A stretch of 64,000 nt of DNA. It comes from G963662605 sp963662605 (GTDB taxonomy: Bacteria > Bacteroidota > Ignavibacteria > Ignavibacteriales > Ignavibacteriaceae). The notes under the pieces are model-generated. The model was given only the letters and a program-made list of their open reading frames with translations, searched no databases and was not told where the DNA came from. Below are positions 8,815 to 18,807 of this stretch, one piece after another. How positions within the stretch are numbered: the first letter of the stretch is position 1; each line of letters opens with the position of its first letter. Where the stretch lies: contig OY759785.1 of the NCBI GenBank assembly GCA_963662605.1, forward strand, positions 2,232,001-2,296,000, written 5' to 3'. The position numbers and the translations under genes were made by a program.

Positions 8815-9807
8815 ATGATAACGATAACAAAAGAACGCTTACACGAATTACAGAATAAATTTAATGGGAAAAACATCGCCGTAGTCGGTGATCTGATGCT
8901 CGATTGCTATTTCCGCGGCATAGTTAAAAGAATATCCCCGGAAGCACCGGTACCGGTTATTGAGGTTGATAATGAGTTTTACCGTTTCGGTGGAGCTGCA
9001 AATGTAGCCTTAAATCTGGTGAAGTTAGGTGCCAATCCTTTCCCATTGGGTGTAGTCGGAAAAGATAGCTATAGTGACATTTTTAGAAATTTATTGGCAG
9101 AGGCCAACATTACGGCAGAATGTCTGATTACTGACGAAAAGCGTCCGACAACTGCTAAAACCAGAGTTATTGCACATCATCAGCATGTAGTCAGAATTGA
9201 TAAAGAAAGTACGGAAAGCATTTCTCCTGAGATTGAAGACACTATTATTAAAAGTCTTGAGGAAAGAATAAATATCCTTGACGGCATAATTCTGCAAGAT
9301 TATAATAAAGGTGTTCTGACTCCATCGTTGATTGAAAAGGTTATTACTCTGGCGAATAAACACAATATATTAATAACCGTTGATCCGAAATTCAATAATT
9401 TCTTTTCTTACAAAAACGTCACGGTCTTCAAGCCGAACAGAAAAGAAGCTGAAGATGTGCTCGGTATGAGAATTAAAACATCCGAAGACGTAGATAAAGC
9501 CGGGAAAAGCTTATTGACAAAAATGCAGGCAAAGTATATATTGCTGACACTCGGTGAAGATGGAATAGCGGTTTTTGAAAGTAATGGGAATATTAAACGT
9601 ATGCCGACAAAAGCACGCAAAGTCAGTGATGTTTCCGGAGCAGGCGATACCGTCATTTCTACATTAACCATGGCGCTGGCTTCCGGTGCTAATATATATG
9701 AAGCTTCGTTTCTGGCAAATTATGCTGCCGGAATCGTGTGCGAAGAGGTCGGTATTGTGCCGATTGAACAAAATAAATTATTTGACATAGTTGAACAGGT
9801 GATATAG
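8815..9807 (+). CDS. rfaE1: D-glycero-beta-D-manno-heptose-7-phosphate kinase
   Basis: Phosphorylates heptose 7-phosphate at C1 in the ADP-heptose pathway for LPS core. The 330-residue protein is a PfkB/ribokinase-fold enzyme: VVGDLMLDCYFRG near the N-terminus, the GGAANVALNLVKLGA signature (about residue 60), TVDPKFNN, the KPNRKEAE motif, and the catalytic DVSGAGDT anion hole (about residue 273). It corresponds to the first domain of HldE, which here is encoded separately from the adenylyltransferase. The stop codon and the GTG start of the next gene share one base, so the two proteins are probably made in equal amounts. Confidence 0.94.
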   Translation: MITITKERLHELQNKFNGKNIAVVGDLMLDCYFRGIVKRISPEAPVPVIEVDNEFYRFGGAANVALNLVKLGANPFPLGVVGKDSYSDIFRNLLAEANITAECLITDEKRPTTAKTRVIAHHQHVVRIDKESTESISPEIEDTIIKSLEERINILDGIILQDYNKGVLTPSLIEKVITLANKHNILITVDPKFNNFFSYKNVTVFKPNRKEAEDVLGMRIKTSEDVDKAGKSLLTKMQAKYILLTLGEDGIAVFESNGNIKRMPTKARKVSDVSGAGDTVISTLTMALASGANIYEASFLANYAAGIVCEEVGIVPIEQNKLFDIVEQVI

Positions 9808-10289
9808 TGAAAAGTTTTTATACCCGGGAAGAAATCAAAGCAATACGAAATAAATTGATGCTGGAAGGTAAATCCGTTGTATTCACAAACGGGTGTTTTG
9901 ATATTATCCACGCGGGTCATGTTGATTATCTTGCAAAAGCAAAAGAATGCGGTGATGTTCTCATACTTGGATTAAACAGCGATACATCGGTTCGGAGCAT
10001 TAAAGGAGAAAAGCGCCCAATCGTTCCGGAAGAGGAAAGAGCATTCATTCTTTCAAATCTTAAATCAGTTGATTACGTTACTTTATTTGATGAAGATACT
10101 CCATTTGAAATTATATCAGCAATTATTCCGGATGTACTTGTTAAAGGTGCTGACTGGCCGATTGACCAGATTGTCGGCAGGGATGTTGTTGAAAATAACG
10201 GCGGTTCGGTTAAAACCATAAAATTTGTCAATCAGGTATCAACGACAAATATAATCAAGACGATATTAGAACGTTATAAAGTTGACTAA
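9807..10289 (+). CDS. rfaE2: D-glycero-beta-D-manno-heptose 1-phosphate adenylyltransferase
   Basis: Adenylates heptose 1-phosphate, the second separate half of HldE. The 160-residue nucleotidyltransferase has TNGCFDIIHAGHVDYL with the HxGH active site (about residue 36), LGLNSDTSVRSIKG and the terminal STTNII motif that plays the role of the ISSTKI site. The start is GTG at 9807, overlapping the kinase stop (TAGTG). Its own stop overlaps the TTG start of the tamB-like gene by 8 nt. Length and domain content match the stand-alone enzyme. Confidence 0.95.
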   Translation: MKSFYTREEIKAIRNKLMLEGKSVVFTNGCFDIIHAGHVDYLAKAKECGDVLILGLNSDTSVRSIKGEKRPIVPEEERAFILSNLKSVDYVTLFDEDTPFEIISAIIPDVLVKGADWPIDQIVGRDVVENNGGSVKTIKFVNQVSTTNIIKTILERYKVD

Positions 10290-13200
10290 CGAAGAATCAA
10301 ATACAAAGAAGAAAATCAGAAAACCCCGTGGTCTTTACCATAGGATAGTTAACTATTTTCTTTTCTTTGCAATTGGTCTATTCATTATCTTCCTTTTAGC
10401 TCTCGGCTTCACCCAGACATCCACATTCCGGGAGTTTGCACGAAAAGAGGTTCTGAATATTCTGAATGATTCTTTAAACGGCAGATTCAACATCGGACAG
10501 ATAGACGGCACGATATTCACAACATTGATTGTCCGCGATGTCAGTCTTGAATCGCAGAATCAGATGATTTTTCAGGTTGATAAGGTTGCTCTACGGATAA
10601 AGCTTTTAAGAATTTTCAATAAAGAAATATTCGTCAAAGATTTGAATATATCCGGTATTCAAGGTAATTTGATTAAAGATTCACTCGGCATCTTCAATAT
10701 CGAAAAAGTATTCCCCCCGACTCCCAAGGATACATCAGAAACAAATTTCCCGTTTGCTATTAAGGTAAACAATCTTCATGTCAGCGGTCTTAATTGTAAT
10801 GTCTTACGATGGGATAAGGTCAAGGATTTCTCGCTCCAGCCGAACTTCGGCATGGATAACCTGAGAATATCCAATCTTGATTTGCAGATAGGTGCAGAAG
10901 TCCGGATTAACGATAAATCGTTCAATGTGCATCTCAAAAATCTCAGCTTCGACTCCAATATTAAAGATTTTAATGTCAAAGAAATATCCGGCAGATTCAC
11001 AATTGATAAAAAACTGGTTTCAGTAAAAGATCTGGTTTTGCAAACGCAGCGGTCAAAGATAAATTTTGGCATGCAGATGCGTGGGTTGAATATATTCCAG
11101 TTTACTGAAAAAAGTTTCGAGACTGCACCTGTCGAGGTTAGGCTTGAGGCAAATGACTTTAATTTTGATGACCTTACTACTTTCATTCCCGGCACAAAAA
11201 TTCTGAAAGGGAATATTAAAGCGCTGATTGAAGGTAACGGGACTATTAAAGAATTCGACATCACTACGCTCCGGTTACAATATGGGAAGACCATATTACA
11301 GACGACCGGAAATCTGAAGGATATAAATAAAGCTTCTCAATTAATGATTCATGCCCGGTTTAAGGATTCTTTTATCAGCGAAGATGATGTGGCGAATTTG
11401 CTGCCAACTCTGGATCTTCCCCGGTATAAAGGTTTTGAGACTCTTGCTATTGATAGTTTATTATATGACGGAACTCCATTTAAATTTGTCAGCAAATTCA
11501 AAGTCCAAGCCTCCGGAGGAGTAATCCGTTCCACAACCAGTCTTGACTATTCGGGTGATTCATTTATATATGATGTTGCTTTAAACGCTGCTAACCTGGA
11601 TTTGGAACAGCTGGCTCATCATCCTGTTACATTTAATGGCGATGTAAAAGCAAAAGGTGTTGGAGTAAACCCGAAAACATCCGTGATTAATTATCTTGTT
11701 GATGGCCGTTATACAGTAATCGGCAAACAAATATACAACACGCTACGGCTGGAAGGTGAAGTGAAGGATGCAGAATTACGGACAACGTTGTCTGCCAAAA
11801 CCGGAATTGATTCTCTCTTGCTTAGTGCTAATGTTAATTTTGTGAATGACTCTCTGCCGGTATATCATGCTTATTTACGAACAAATCATTTTGACTTGCG
11901 TCCTACACTTCTTGATTCAACTTTAAATAGCGATATTAATGGGGAAATTAAAATTACCGGAAAGGGATTTCAACCTGATAAAATTTCCGGACGAGCCGAC
12001 CTTCACATATATAATACGGTTATCGCCGATAAGGTGTTTGATGATTTTACCGCGAATGTTGACTTGCAGTCCTCGGCAAATCTGCAAAAGCGGCTGGAAT
12101 TCAAATCGGATATAATTGAAGGCACTATTATAGGAAAATACTCATTTCTCAATATTGGCGACATCATATCCAGACAATTTGCCGGTATATCGAAAACAGT
12201 GTCGCAAAAACTGGATGTGTATTTCCCTATTAAGTCCAAGACTGTTACCGCCGAAACCGCATTACCCGTTGCTGCCAAAGCAGATTCCACGATAAAAGGG
12301 GATTATGATGTTAATATCTCCATGCAAATACGGAATCTGGAAAAAATCAGCATGTTTATTCCAAATAAAGAAATTAACGGTGAAGGAAATTTCAAATGCT
12401 CTTTAGTCAACAGCAATGTGGGGTTTTCATTCTCATTCAATGCAAACATTCCTTTTATCAAGTATTACGATAAAAATAATGCGTTTTTTCTGCGAAACGC
12501 TCAATTTGATTGTACTCTAAAAAAACCTTTGGAAGATCATTCAATTACTGCGCTTGCAGGTGAACTGCATACTTCAATTGAACGCTTGTTTGTAAAAAGC
12601 GATGTAAAGAAAATAGACTGTTCCATAACACTGCAAAACGGTCAGTTGGGATTCGCGGGATCGGCAGGCATTGCAGACAACATGAATTCTGTTCTTGATA
12701 TGAAACTCGATTTGAGGAAGGATTCATTATTATGCAATGTTGACAGAGTCCGGTTAAAGTACAATAACTACGAATTGATTAATAAGGATAAATTCCTTTT
12801 AAAGTACTTTGCGGAGAATCTGTACATACAAAATTTCAATCTATGGCGTGGCGACGGCAGAATTTTGGCAGATGGCGTATTTTCTATGGATAATCCAATG
12901 AATCTGAAATTAAACATTGTCAATCTTAAAGGCTACGATGTCAGTTATAGTTTGCTCGGCATGTCTCCGGCAAATATTATTGATAATGATTTTAATATGC
13001 AGATAACAGCCACCGGTACACTAAAGAATCCGAAGTACACCTTCCATAGCAATCTGGACAGCATCACCTTTAAAAAAGTGAATTTCGGATCGTTAACCGG
13101 TGATCTGGTATATGAAAACGGTAGAATGAACACCGATATAAAATTCATCGAAAAAATAGGCAATGTTAATAAACCGAGATTGAATATAAGCGGGTATATG

Positions 13201-14793
13201 CCGCTTAATTTGAGTCTGGGCGCTCCTGAGTTAATTCCTCAGGATGGCAATATTGATCTTCACATCGTATCAGATGATTTTAACTTAGCAAGTCTTGGAG
13301 ATATTATCCCGCATACCAGCAGAGTCAGGGGCACTATGAACGCTAAGCTTGATTTTACCGGTACCATTAAAGATATGGCGAGAAACGGATTTTTGAGGAT
13401 TTCACATACGGCTTTTCACTTTGAGCCGAATAACCTTGATTATGCTACGGGAATGTTAATTCGTCTTAATAACAAAACAGTTCTGTTAGATAGTTTTGTT
13501 GTGAAGAACATCGGGAAGATTAAGAATAAGGGTATCGTAACGGGTGGCGGAGCTATATATTTCGCAGAAGAAGGCATGAATATGCAGGTTAACATGAACG
13601 GGGAGCTTACGGTTCTTTCAGAGGATGCTAAAACCTCCGCATCTTCATTATATGGCGATTGTTTTGTTGCTACAGACGGCAATATTTCTTTTACTATTAA
13701 CAGAGACCGTTCATTCCTCAGTGTTCCGCTTTTAGTTAAAGAGGCCAAAATAACGTATCCGCTCTCCCAAACGGCGTATTCAGGATCGGCTGATAATTTT
13801 GTGTATCACTATGCCGGAGAACAAGGTCAGCTATCCACAAGAGAAGAAGAGATTCAGAGACTTATTGAACTGGCAACTCAAAAAAGAGTCACACCGGGAA
13901 GCGGGAAAGCCGGAGCATTTAATTTTGACTATGAAGTTAAAGTGAAAATTAAAGATGAGGCGAACTTCATTTTTGATTTTGCTCAAGGTGCAAACCAGAA
14001 ACTGAATGCGGTTCTGAAAGGCGATTTGATGTTCGAAAGAAAGAACGGCATCCAAAACATTCAGGGTGAACTCAAGGTACTGGAAGGCTCGACGTTGGAA
14101 TTCCTAAAGACTTTTTCAGCTACCGGCACATTGCGGTTCGAGAGCGATGTAACAAATCCGTATTTGGACATAACCGGTGTTTATAACGGCTATTATGTCA
14201 GCAATGATTCAACATCCACTACATTTGGTAAAGAAGAACCTGTTGCCGTCAAAGTTAAGTTAAAAGGGCCTGTTAAAGATCTGGCGAAGAATTTTTCGCA
14301 GGATGAAAACAACATTTCTATGTATATCGGATCAAGCAATATTGAGTCCGAGACCGCTTCTGCGGAATACGATAAAGCCGATGCTATGTGGTTTGTTCTT
14401 ACCGGTAAATTCAAAAAGGATTTGACGCAGGCTGATAAGAGCAAAGCTGCCGGGCAGATTGACTTGTTTACGGGAACAGCAACATCATTGGCCGGTTCGC
14501 TGATCGGTGGTATGTTGAATGCGTATCTGGGAGACTATGTGAAATCTCTTGAGATTAAAAACGTCGGGGCAATGACAAAATTCAATTTGAGCGGTAAGTA
14601 TAGAAATTTCCGGTATACTATCGGAGGGTCAACGAACTTCCTGCAGGATTTATCTTCCGCCAACATTCGGATAGAATATCCTATCATCGAAAGCTTTTTA
14701 ATAAGGCTTGAGAGGAAGGAATCGGTGACGGAAACAACAACCTATAATGAAATGATTAACGAACTTGGTATAAGTTATAAGTTTGAATTTTAA
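10282..14793 (+). CDS. tamB: TamB-like translocation and assembly module protein
   Basis: A very large (1503 residue) inner-membrane-anchored periplasmic protein of the TamB/AsmA-like family, which bridges the two membranes and takes part in outer-membrane protein or lipid transport. One transmembrane helix lies near residues 25-45 (IVNYFLFFAIGLFIIFLLAL). The rest is a long series of beta-strand repeats with no low-complexity gaps. The last 350 residues (AYLGDYVKSLEIKN ... LGISYKFEF) form the DUF490-type C-terminus. The start is a TTG inside the preceding gene, which also explains the missing Shine-Dalgarno spacing. It ends the lpxC operon at a strong terminator. Confidence 0.87.
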   Translation: MTNEESNTKKKIRKPRGLYHRIVNYFLFFAIGLFIIFLLALGFTQTSTFREFARKEVLNILNDSLNGRFNIGQIDGTIFTTLIVRDVSLESQNQMIFQVDKVALRIKLLRIFNKEIFVKDLNISGIQGNLIKDSLGIFNIEKVFPPTPKDTSETNFPFAIKVNNLHVSGLNCNVLRWDKVKDFSLQPNFGMDNLRISNLDLQIGAEVRINDKSFNVHLKNLSFDSNIKDFNVKEISGRFTIDKKLVSVKDLVLQTQRSKINFGMQMRGLNIFQFTEKSFETAPVEVRLEANDFNFDDLTTFIPGTKILKGNIKALIEGNGTIKEFDITTLRLQYGKTILQTTGNLKDINKASQLMIHARFKDSFISEDDVANLLPTLDLPRYKGFETLAIDSLLYDGTPFKFVSKFKVQASGGVIRSTTSLDYSGDSFIYDVALNAANLDLEQLAHHPVTFNGDVKAKGVGVNPKTSVINYLVDGRYTVIGKQIYNTLRLEGEVKDAELRTTLSAKTGIDSLLLSANVNFVNDSLPVYHAYLRTNHFDLRPTLLDSTLNSDINGEIKITGKGFQPDKISGRADLHIYNTVIADKVFDDFTANVDLQSSANLQKRLEFKSDIIEGTIIGKYSFLNIGDIISRQFAGISKTVSQKLDVYFPIKSKTVTAETALPVAAKADSTIKGDYDVNISMQIRNLEKISMFIPNKEINGEGNFKCSLVNSNVGFSFSFNANIPFIKYYDKNNAFFLRNAQFDCTLKKPLEDHSITALAGELHTSIERLFVKSDVKKIDCSITLQNGQLGFAGSAGIADNMNSVLDMKLDLRKDSLLCNVDRVRLKYNNYELINKDKFLLKYFAENLYIQNFNLWRGDGRILADGVFSMDNPMNLKLNIVNLKGYDVSYSLLGMSPANIIDNDFNMQITATGTLKNPKYTFHSNLDSITFKKVNFGSLTGDLVYENGRMNTDIKFIEKIGNVNKPRLNISGYMPLNLSLGAPELIPQDGNIDLHIVSDDFNLASLGDIIPHTSRVRGTMNAKLDFTGTIKDMARNGFLRISHTAFHFEPNNLDYATGMLIRLNNKTVLLDSFVVKNIGKIKNKGIVTGGGAIYFAEEGMNMQVNMNGELTVLSEDAKTSASSLYGDCFVATDGNISFTINRDRSFLSVPLLVKEAKITYPLSQTAYSGSADNFVYHYAGEQGQLSTREEEIQRLIELATQKRVTPGSGKAGAFNFDYEVKVKIKDEANFIFDFAQGANQKLNAVLKGDLMFERKNGIQNIQGELKVLEGSTLEFLKTFSATGTLRFESDVTNPYLDITGVYNGYYVSNDSTSTTFGKEEPVAVKVKLKGPVKDLAKNFSQDENNISMYIGSSNIESETASAEYDKADAMWFVLTGKFKKDLTQADKSKAAGQIDLFTGTATSLAGSLIGGMLNAYLGDYVKSLEIKNVGAMTKFNLSGKYRNFRYTIGGSTNFLQDLSSANIRIEYPIIESFLIRLERKESVTETTTYNEMINELGISYKFEF

Positions 14794-14794
14794 T

Positions 14795-14827
14795 AAAAAA
14801 GGTTGTCTCGATGAGACAACCTTTTTT
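14795..14827. terminator. Bidirectional terminator between tamB and gdhA
   Basis: A perfect 15-bp inverted repeat, AAAAAAGGTTGTCTC / GAGACAACCTTTTTT, with a GAT loop. The A and T runs give a U tract on either strand, suiting both convergent genes. Confidence 0.93.
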
Positions 14828-14850
14828 GTAATAGCTAAGTCAGAGTGTAA

Positions 14851-16191
14851 TTACACTAATCCCTGATCAAGCATAGCATCAGCCACCTTCAAGAAACCTG
14901 CAATATTGGCTCCGTTAACGTAGTTACCCGGAGTACCGAATCTTTCAGCGGTCGCTCTGCATGTGTCGTGAATGCTTTTCATAATCTGATGTAAACGATT
15001 ATCAACTTCCTCTTTCGGCCAGGGGAGTCTCATGCTGTTTTGTGACATTTCAAGACCTGATGTAGCCACGCCGCCGGCATTAGATGCTTTGCCAGGTGAG
15101 AAGAGAATTCCGGCTTCTTTGAAGATATGATAAGCGTCAATTGTTGTCGGCATATTTGCACCTTCACAGACACAGATGCAGCCATTTTTCACTAATAGCT
15201 TTGCGTCTTCAACATCAATCTCATTTTGAGTAGCACAAGGCATGGCAACGTCAACCTTCACGCTCCAAGGACGTTTACCCGGTACATATTCAACCTTGTA
15301 TTCATCAGCATAATCTTTAACACGGTCATTTGCACTGGCGCGAAGCTTAAGCATAAAATCAATTTTTTCTCCGCTGATACCGTCTTTATCATAAACAAAG
15401 CCGTCGGGACCGGAAAGAGTGACAACTTTACCGCCAAGCTCATTGATTTTCTTTACTGCGCCCCAGGCTACGTTTCCGAAACCTGATACTGCAAATACTT
15501 TTCCTTCAACCTCTAAACCTTTTGTCTTAAGCATTTCCTGTGCAAAATAAACTGCACCATAACCGGTTGCTTCCGGACGGATAAGTGAACCGCCCCAGTT
15601 CAAACCTTTACCGGTAAGAACGCCAGTGTACTCATTTTTCAATCTTTTGTATTGTCCGAAGAGATAACCGATTTCACGACCACCTACGCCAATATCTCCG
15701 GCAGGAACGTCGGTATTAGGGCCGATATGTCTATATAACTCGGTCATGAAACTCTGGCAGAATCTCATAACTTCATTATCACTTTTTCCTTTAGGATCAA
15801 AATCAGAACCGCCTTTACCACCGCCCATAGGAAGGGTAGTAAGACTGTTTTTGAAGACTTGCTCGAAAGCTAAAAATTTCAATATTCCAAGGTTAACCGA
15901 AGGGTGAAAACGTAATCCGCCCTTGTAAGGACCAATTGCACTATTCATTTCAATACGGAAGCCACGATTGATGTGGATTTCGCCCTGATCATCAAACCAG
16001 GGAACACGGAACGTGATAACTCTCTCGGGTTCAACCATTCTCTCAAGAATCTTGGCTGAACGATACTCAGGATGTCTTTGTAAGACCAACTCCAACGATT
16101 CAACAACTTCTTCTACTGCCTGATGAAATTCCGGTTCCGCCGGATTTTTCGCTTTCACTTCGGCCAGCAGCTTCTGTGTGTATTCTGTCAT
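14851..16191 (-). CDS. gdhA: Glutamate dehydrogenase, hexameric NADP-type
   Basis: Interconverts 2-oxoglutarate plus ammonia with glutamate. The 446-residue length fits the small hexameric class. Seen are KGGLRFHPSVN (about residue 90), the catalytic lysine loop MGGGKGGSDFDPKGK (about residue 122), PAGDIGVGGREIGYLFGQY, and the Rossmann fingerprint SGFGNVAWGAV (about residue 236). NADP preference is inferred from overall resemblance to the E. coli type. The open frame extends upstream to 16293, but the start at 16191 (MTEYTQKLLAEV) has GAGG just upstream and is family-like, while the extra 34 residues are not. Transcribed alone; its 5' region is unusually long. Confidence 0.95.
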   Translation of the reverse strand: MTEYTQKLLAEVKAKNPAEPEFHQAVEEVVESLELVLQRHPEYRSAKILERMVEPERVITFRVPWFDDQGEIHINRGFRIEMNSAIGPYKGGLRFHPSVNLGILKFLAFEQVFKNSLTTLPMGGGKGGSDFDPKGKSDNEVMRFCQSFMTELYRHIGPNTDVPAGDIGVGGREIGYLFGQYKRLKNEYTGVLTGKGLNWGGSLIRPEATGYGAVYFAQEMLKTKGLEVEGKVFAVSGFGNVAWGAVKKINELGGKVVTLSGPDGFVYDKDGISGEKIDFMLKLRASANDRVKDYADEYKVEYVPGKRPWSVKVDVAMPCATQNEIDVEDAKLLVKNGCICVCEGANMPTTIDAYHIFKEAGILFSPGKASNAGGVATSGLEMSQNSMRLPWPKEEVDNRLHQIMKSIHDTCRATAERFGTPGNYVNGANIAGFLKVADAMLDQGLV

Positions 16192-16521
16192 ATAAACCTC
16201 ATTATAAAATGTGACAACAAATATTGAATAAGTGAGTGCATTTAGAAACTCGAAAACTTTGATTAGACGAACACATAGGTAGATATACTTCACGACTTAA
16301 TTTCTTAGGTGAAAGCCTTTTAAATTTAAGAAAGTAAGAAAACCGCGTGTTTGGAGATGAGCATACTATCAAGGAATGCAACAATATCAGAAGAGATAAG
16401 AGCGAAGGATAAGAACCTATATATGAAACGTGTCTCTGTAAAATCAAAGCCATAATTGGCAACTGCCAAAAAATATGTTTTTAAGTACAGATAAATTACA
16501 AAAAATCTTTGATTACAAACA
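16192..16521. other. Gene-free 5' region of gdhA
   Basis: About 330 bases between gdhA and the cimA terminator without a convincing gene. An 86-codon minus-strand frame (16202-16462) looks spurious, with no family-like composition. The only clear structure is a palindrome TTGGCA-AC-TGCCAA at 16456-16469, a possible operator. No good Bacteroidota promoter was found by eye. Confidence 0.5.
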
Positions 16522-16561
16522 AAAAAAAGCTGATTGAAAATGAAATCAACCAGCTTTTTTT
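16522..16561 (-). terminator. Terminator of the ilv-leu-cimA operon
   Basis: On the minus strand an 11-bp outer stem (AAAAAAAGCTG / CAGCTTTTTTT) with a further TTGA/TCAA inner pairing and a run of T, 23 nt past the cimA stop. Confidence 0.88.
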
Positions 16562-16583
16562 GTAAAATGTCGGATTTATCACA

Positions 16584-18161
16584 TTATTGGGCGGCAAACC
16601 ACTTATAAAGCCGGTAATTCAAGCTGTCATTTAGTGCCTGAAAGCTTGCCTCGATGATGTTTTCATTGACACCAACCGTTGACCAGGTCTCTTCGCCGTC
16701 AGTAGAAGTGATCATTACCCGTACTTTGGCAGCCGTACCTTCTTTTTCATTAAGAACGCGAACCTTGTAATCCATCAACTTAATTGTGGCAATTTGAGGA
16801 TAGAATCTCGATAGTGCTTTACGGAGAGCATAATCCAGAGCGTTAACAGGACCATTTCCATCAGCGGCAGTATGCTCTATTTCTCCGTTGACTTCTACCT
16901 TAAGAACCGCTTCGGTTCTATCAAATTCTTTATTGTCGTTTACAACCTCAACCTTGGAGTACAGGACTTTGTAGAACGGGGAGAACTCATTTAACTCGGT
17001 TCTCAGAAGCAGTTCGAATGATGCTTCTGCGCCGTCATATTGATAGCCGTCATATTCAAGATTCTTAATGTTGGCAACAACTTTTTTGCTGACTTCTTTT
17101 TCTTCGAAGAGATCAATGCCGAGTTCTTTTGCCTTATACTTAATATTGCTTTGACCGGAAAGATCCGAAACAAGTACACGTTGTTTATTTCCCACCAGCT
17201 CCGGTACAATGTGCTCATACATAGAACTGCTTTTCATAACAGCGCTGACGTGAATTCCGCCTTTGTGTGCAAAAGCTGATTTACCGACAAACGCCGCGCG
17301 ATTATTCGGATTCAGATTCATTATCTCATCAACAAAATGAGAGAGGGAAGTGAGATGTTCCAAATAGATATGTTGCTTTGTGTTATACTTGCCCTTAAGA
17401 ACAAGATTCGGCAGTATGCTGCAAAGATTCGCGTTGCCACAGCGTTCTCCAACACCATTGATTGTTCCTTGCACCTGTACCGCACCGGCTCTGACTGCTG
17501 CAAGTGCGTTAGCTACGGCAAGCTCTCCGTCATTGTGCGGGTGAATTCCAATAGGTAGTTTGAGGACACTTTTCAATTCGGTTACTATTCGTGATACTTC
17601 TTCAGGTAAAGACCCGCCGTTTGTATCGCAGAGAACGATGATGCTGGCTCCGCCTTCTTCTGCCGATTTGAGCATTTTAATTGCAAAGTCTGAATTATCT
17701 TTATATCCATCGAAGAAATGTTCGGCATCATAAATAACGCGGCGTCCTTGCGAGGCGAGGTAATTTACAGAACGATATATTAACTCCGCGTTCTCCTCAT
17801 CTTCCAGATTCAAACCGTGTTTTGAATGAAACCTCCAGTTTTTACCGAATATTGATACAGCAGGTGTTTCAGCTTTAAGCAGGGCATTGAGGTTGGTATC
17901 ATTCTCGAGATTTGCCAATGAGCGGGCAGTTGAACCAAATGCACACATAATAGCCCGTGATAAATGTAACGCGCGTGCTTTACGGAAAAACTCCTCATCG
18001 CGGGGATTACTTCCCGGCCAGCCGCCTTCGATAATATCAATACCGAATTCGTCAAGCCTTTGAGCAATAATCAGCTTGTCCTGAGTATTAAGATTAACGC
18101 CTTCGCCCTGAGTACCATCGCGCAATGTGGTATCAAATATTTCGATAGCTTTCGATTTCAT
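16584..18161 (-). CDS. cimA: (R)-citramalate synthase
   Basis: Condenses pyruvate with acetyl-CoA, starting the threonine-independent route to 2-oxobutyrate and isoleucine. The 525-residue protein begins IEIFDTTLRDGTQGEGVNL, the DRE-TIM metallolyase signature in the GEGVNL form typical of CimA rather than LeuA. It continues with IIEGGWPGSNPRDEEFF, LPIGIHPHNDGELAVANA (metal histidines) and the GVGERCGNANLCSI motif. The C-terminal 150 residues are the LeuA dimer-type allosteric domain, suggesting feedback by isoleucine. Last gene of the operon; leuD and leuC upstream can process citramalate, which fits the grouping. Confidence 0.92.
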   Translation of the reverse strand: MKSKAIEIFDTTLRDGTQGEGVNLNTQDKLIIAQRLDEFGIDIIEGGWPGSNPRDEEFFRKARALHLSRAIMCAFGSTARSLANLENDTNLNALLKAETPAVSIFGKNWRFHSKHGLNLEDEENAELIYRSVNYLASQGRRVIYDAEHFFDGYKDNSDFAIKMLKSAEEGGASIIVLCDTNGGSLPEEVSRIVTELKSVLKLPIGIHPHNDGELAVANALAAVRAGAVQVQGTINGVGERCGNANLCSILPNLVLKGKYNTKQHIYLEHLTSLSHFVDEIMNLNPNNRAAFVGKSAFAHKGGIHVSAVMKSSSMYEHIVPELVGNKQRVLVSDLSGQSNIKYKAKELGIDLFEEKEVSKKVVANIKNLEYDGYQYDGAEASFELLLRTELNEFSPFYKVLYSKVEVVNDNKEFDRTEAVLKVEVNGEIEHTAADGNGPVNALDYALRKALSRFYPQIATIKLMDYKVRVLNEKEGTAAKVRVMITSTDGEETWSTVGVNENIIEASFQALNDSLNYRLYKWFAAQ

Positions 18162-18209
18162 TATAACCTCATCATTTCACATAAATTCATAGTCCGTTCA
18201 GCTGACCGA

Positions 18210-18770
18210 TTAAGCCAACATTCCGGATTTCTTAGCGTATTCAAACAAATTACCGGCTTCAATAATGGGAAGAATATCTCCAAGCGGCTTTAAATGAAAT
18301 GATTCGCCGGTGGTGAGATTCTTAACGACGTTGTTTTCCAGATTCACTTCAACTTCATCGCCGGTTTTAATCTTATCAGTGAGTTTCCCGGTTGATTCAA
18401 ACGGGACAACGAAGCCGCCATCCACAGCATTCCGGAAGAAAATCCGGGCATATGATTCTGCGATGATAACTTTTGCTCCGGCTTTTTCAAGCGCAAACGG
18501 AGCGTGTTCTCTTGATGAGCCGCATCCGAAATTTGAACCACCGATAATTACTGCATACTCAGAAGTAACAGCCTCACCGGATACAAAGGGAACACCGCCT
18601 TGAGGCAGTCCTGATTGTGCCGTTGGAACAGCCGACAATGCGTATTTCCCATATAATTTAGATTCTTCCGGATCTGTCAAACTATATACGAGATGCTCTG
18701 CCGGTATTATTTGATCCGTATCAATGTTGTTTCCAAGAACAAATGCTTTACTTTTTACTATCTTATTCAT
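18210..18770 (-). CDS. leuD: 3-isopropylmalate dehydratase small subunit
   Basis: Small subunit of the isomerase that converts 2-isopropylmalate to 3-isopropylmalate and can also act on citramalate. The 186-residue swivel domain shows NNIDTDQIIPAEHL (about residue 15), GGSNFGCGSSREHAPFAL (about residue 77) and the YARIFFRNAVDGG motif. It is of the short, archaeal or homoaconitase-like type, as is its partner leuC. A GGAG Shine-Dalgarno precedes the start. Gaps of 37 nt to leuC and 48 nt to cimA fit one transcript. Confidence 0.94.
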   Translation of the reverse strand: MNKIVKSKAFVLGNNIDTDQIIPAEHLVYSLTDPEESKLYGKYALSAVPTAQSGLPQGGVPFVSGEAVTSEYAVIIGGSNFGCGSSREHAPFALEKAGAKVIIAESYARIFFRNAVDGGFVVPFESTGKLTDKIKTGDEVEVNLENNVVKNLTTGESFHLKPLGDILPIIEAGNLFEYAKKSGMLA

Positions 18771-18807
18771 GTACTAACTCCAAAAATCAATTGTATTTAC
18801 AAATCAG

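Noticed and set aside
16202..16462. 86-codon minus-strand frame before gdhA
   Set aside because: Composition does not look like a protein family, and it overlaps the gdhA leader; most likely a chance frame.
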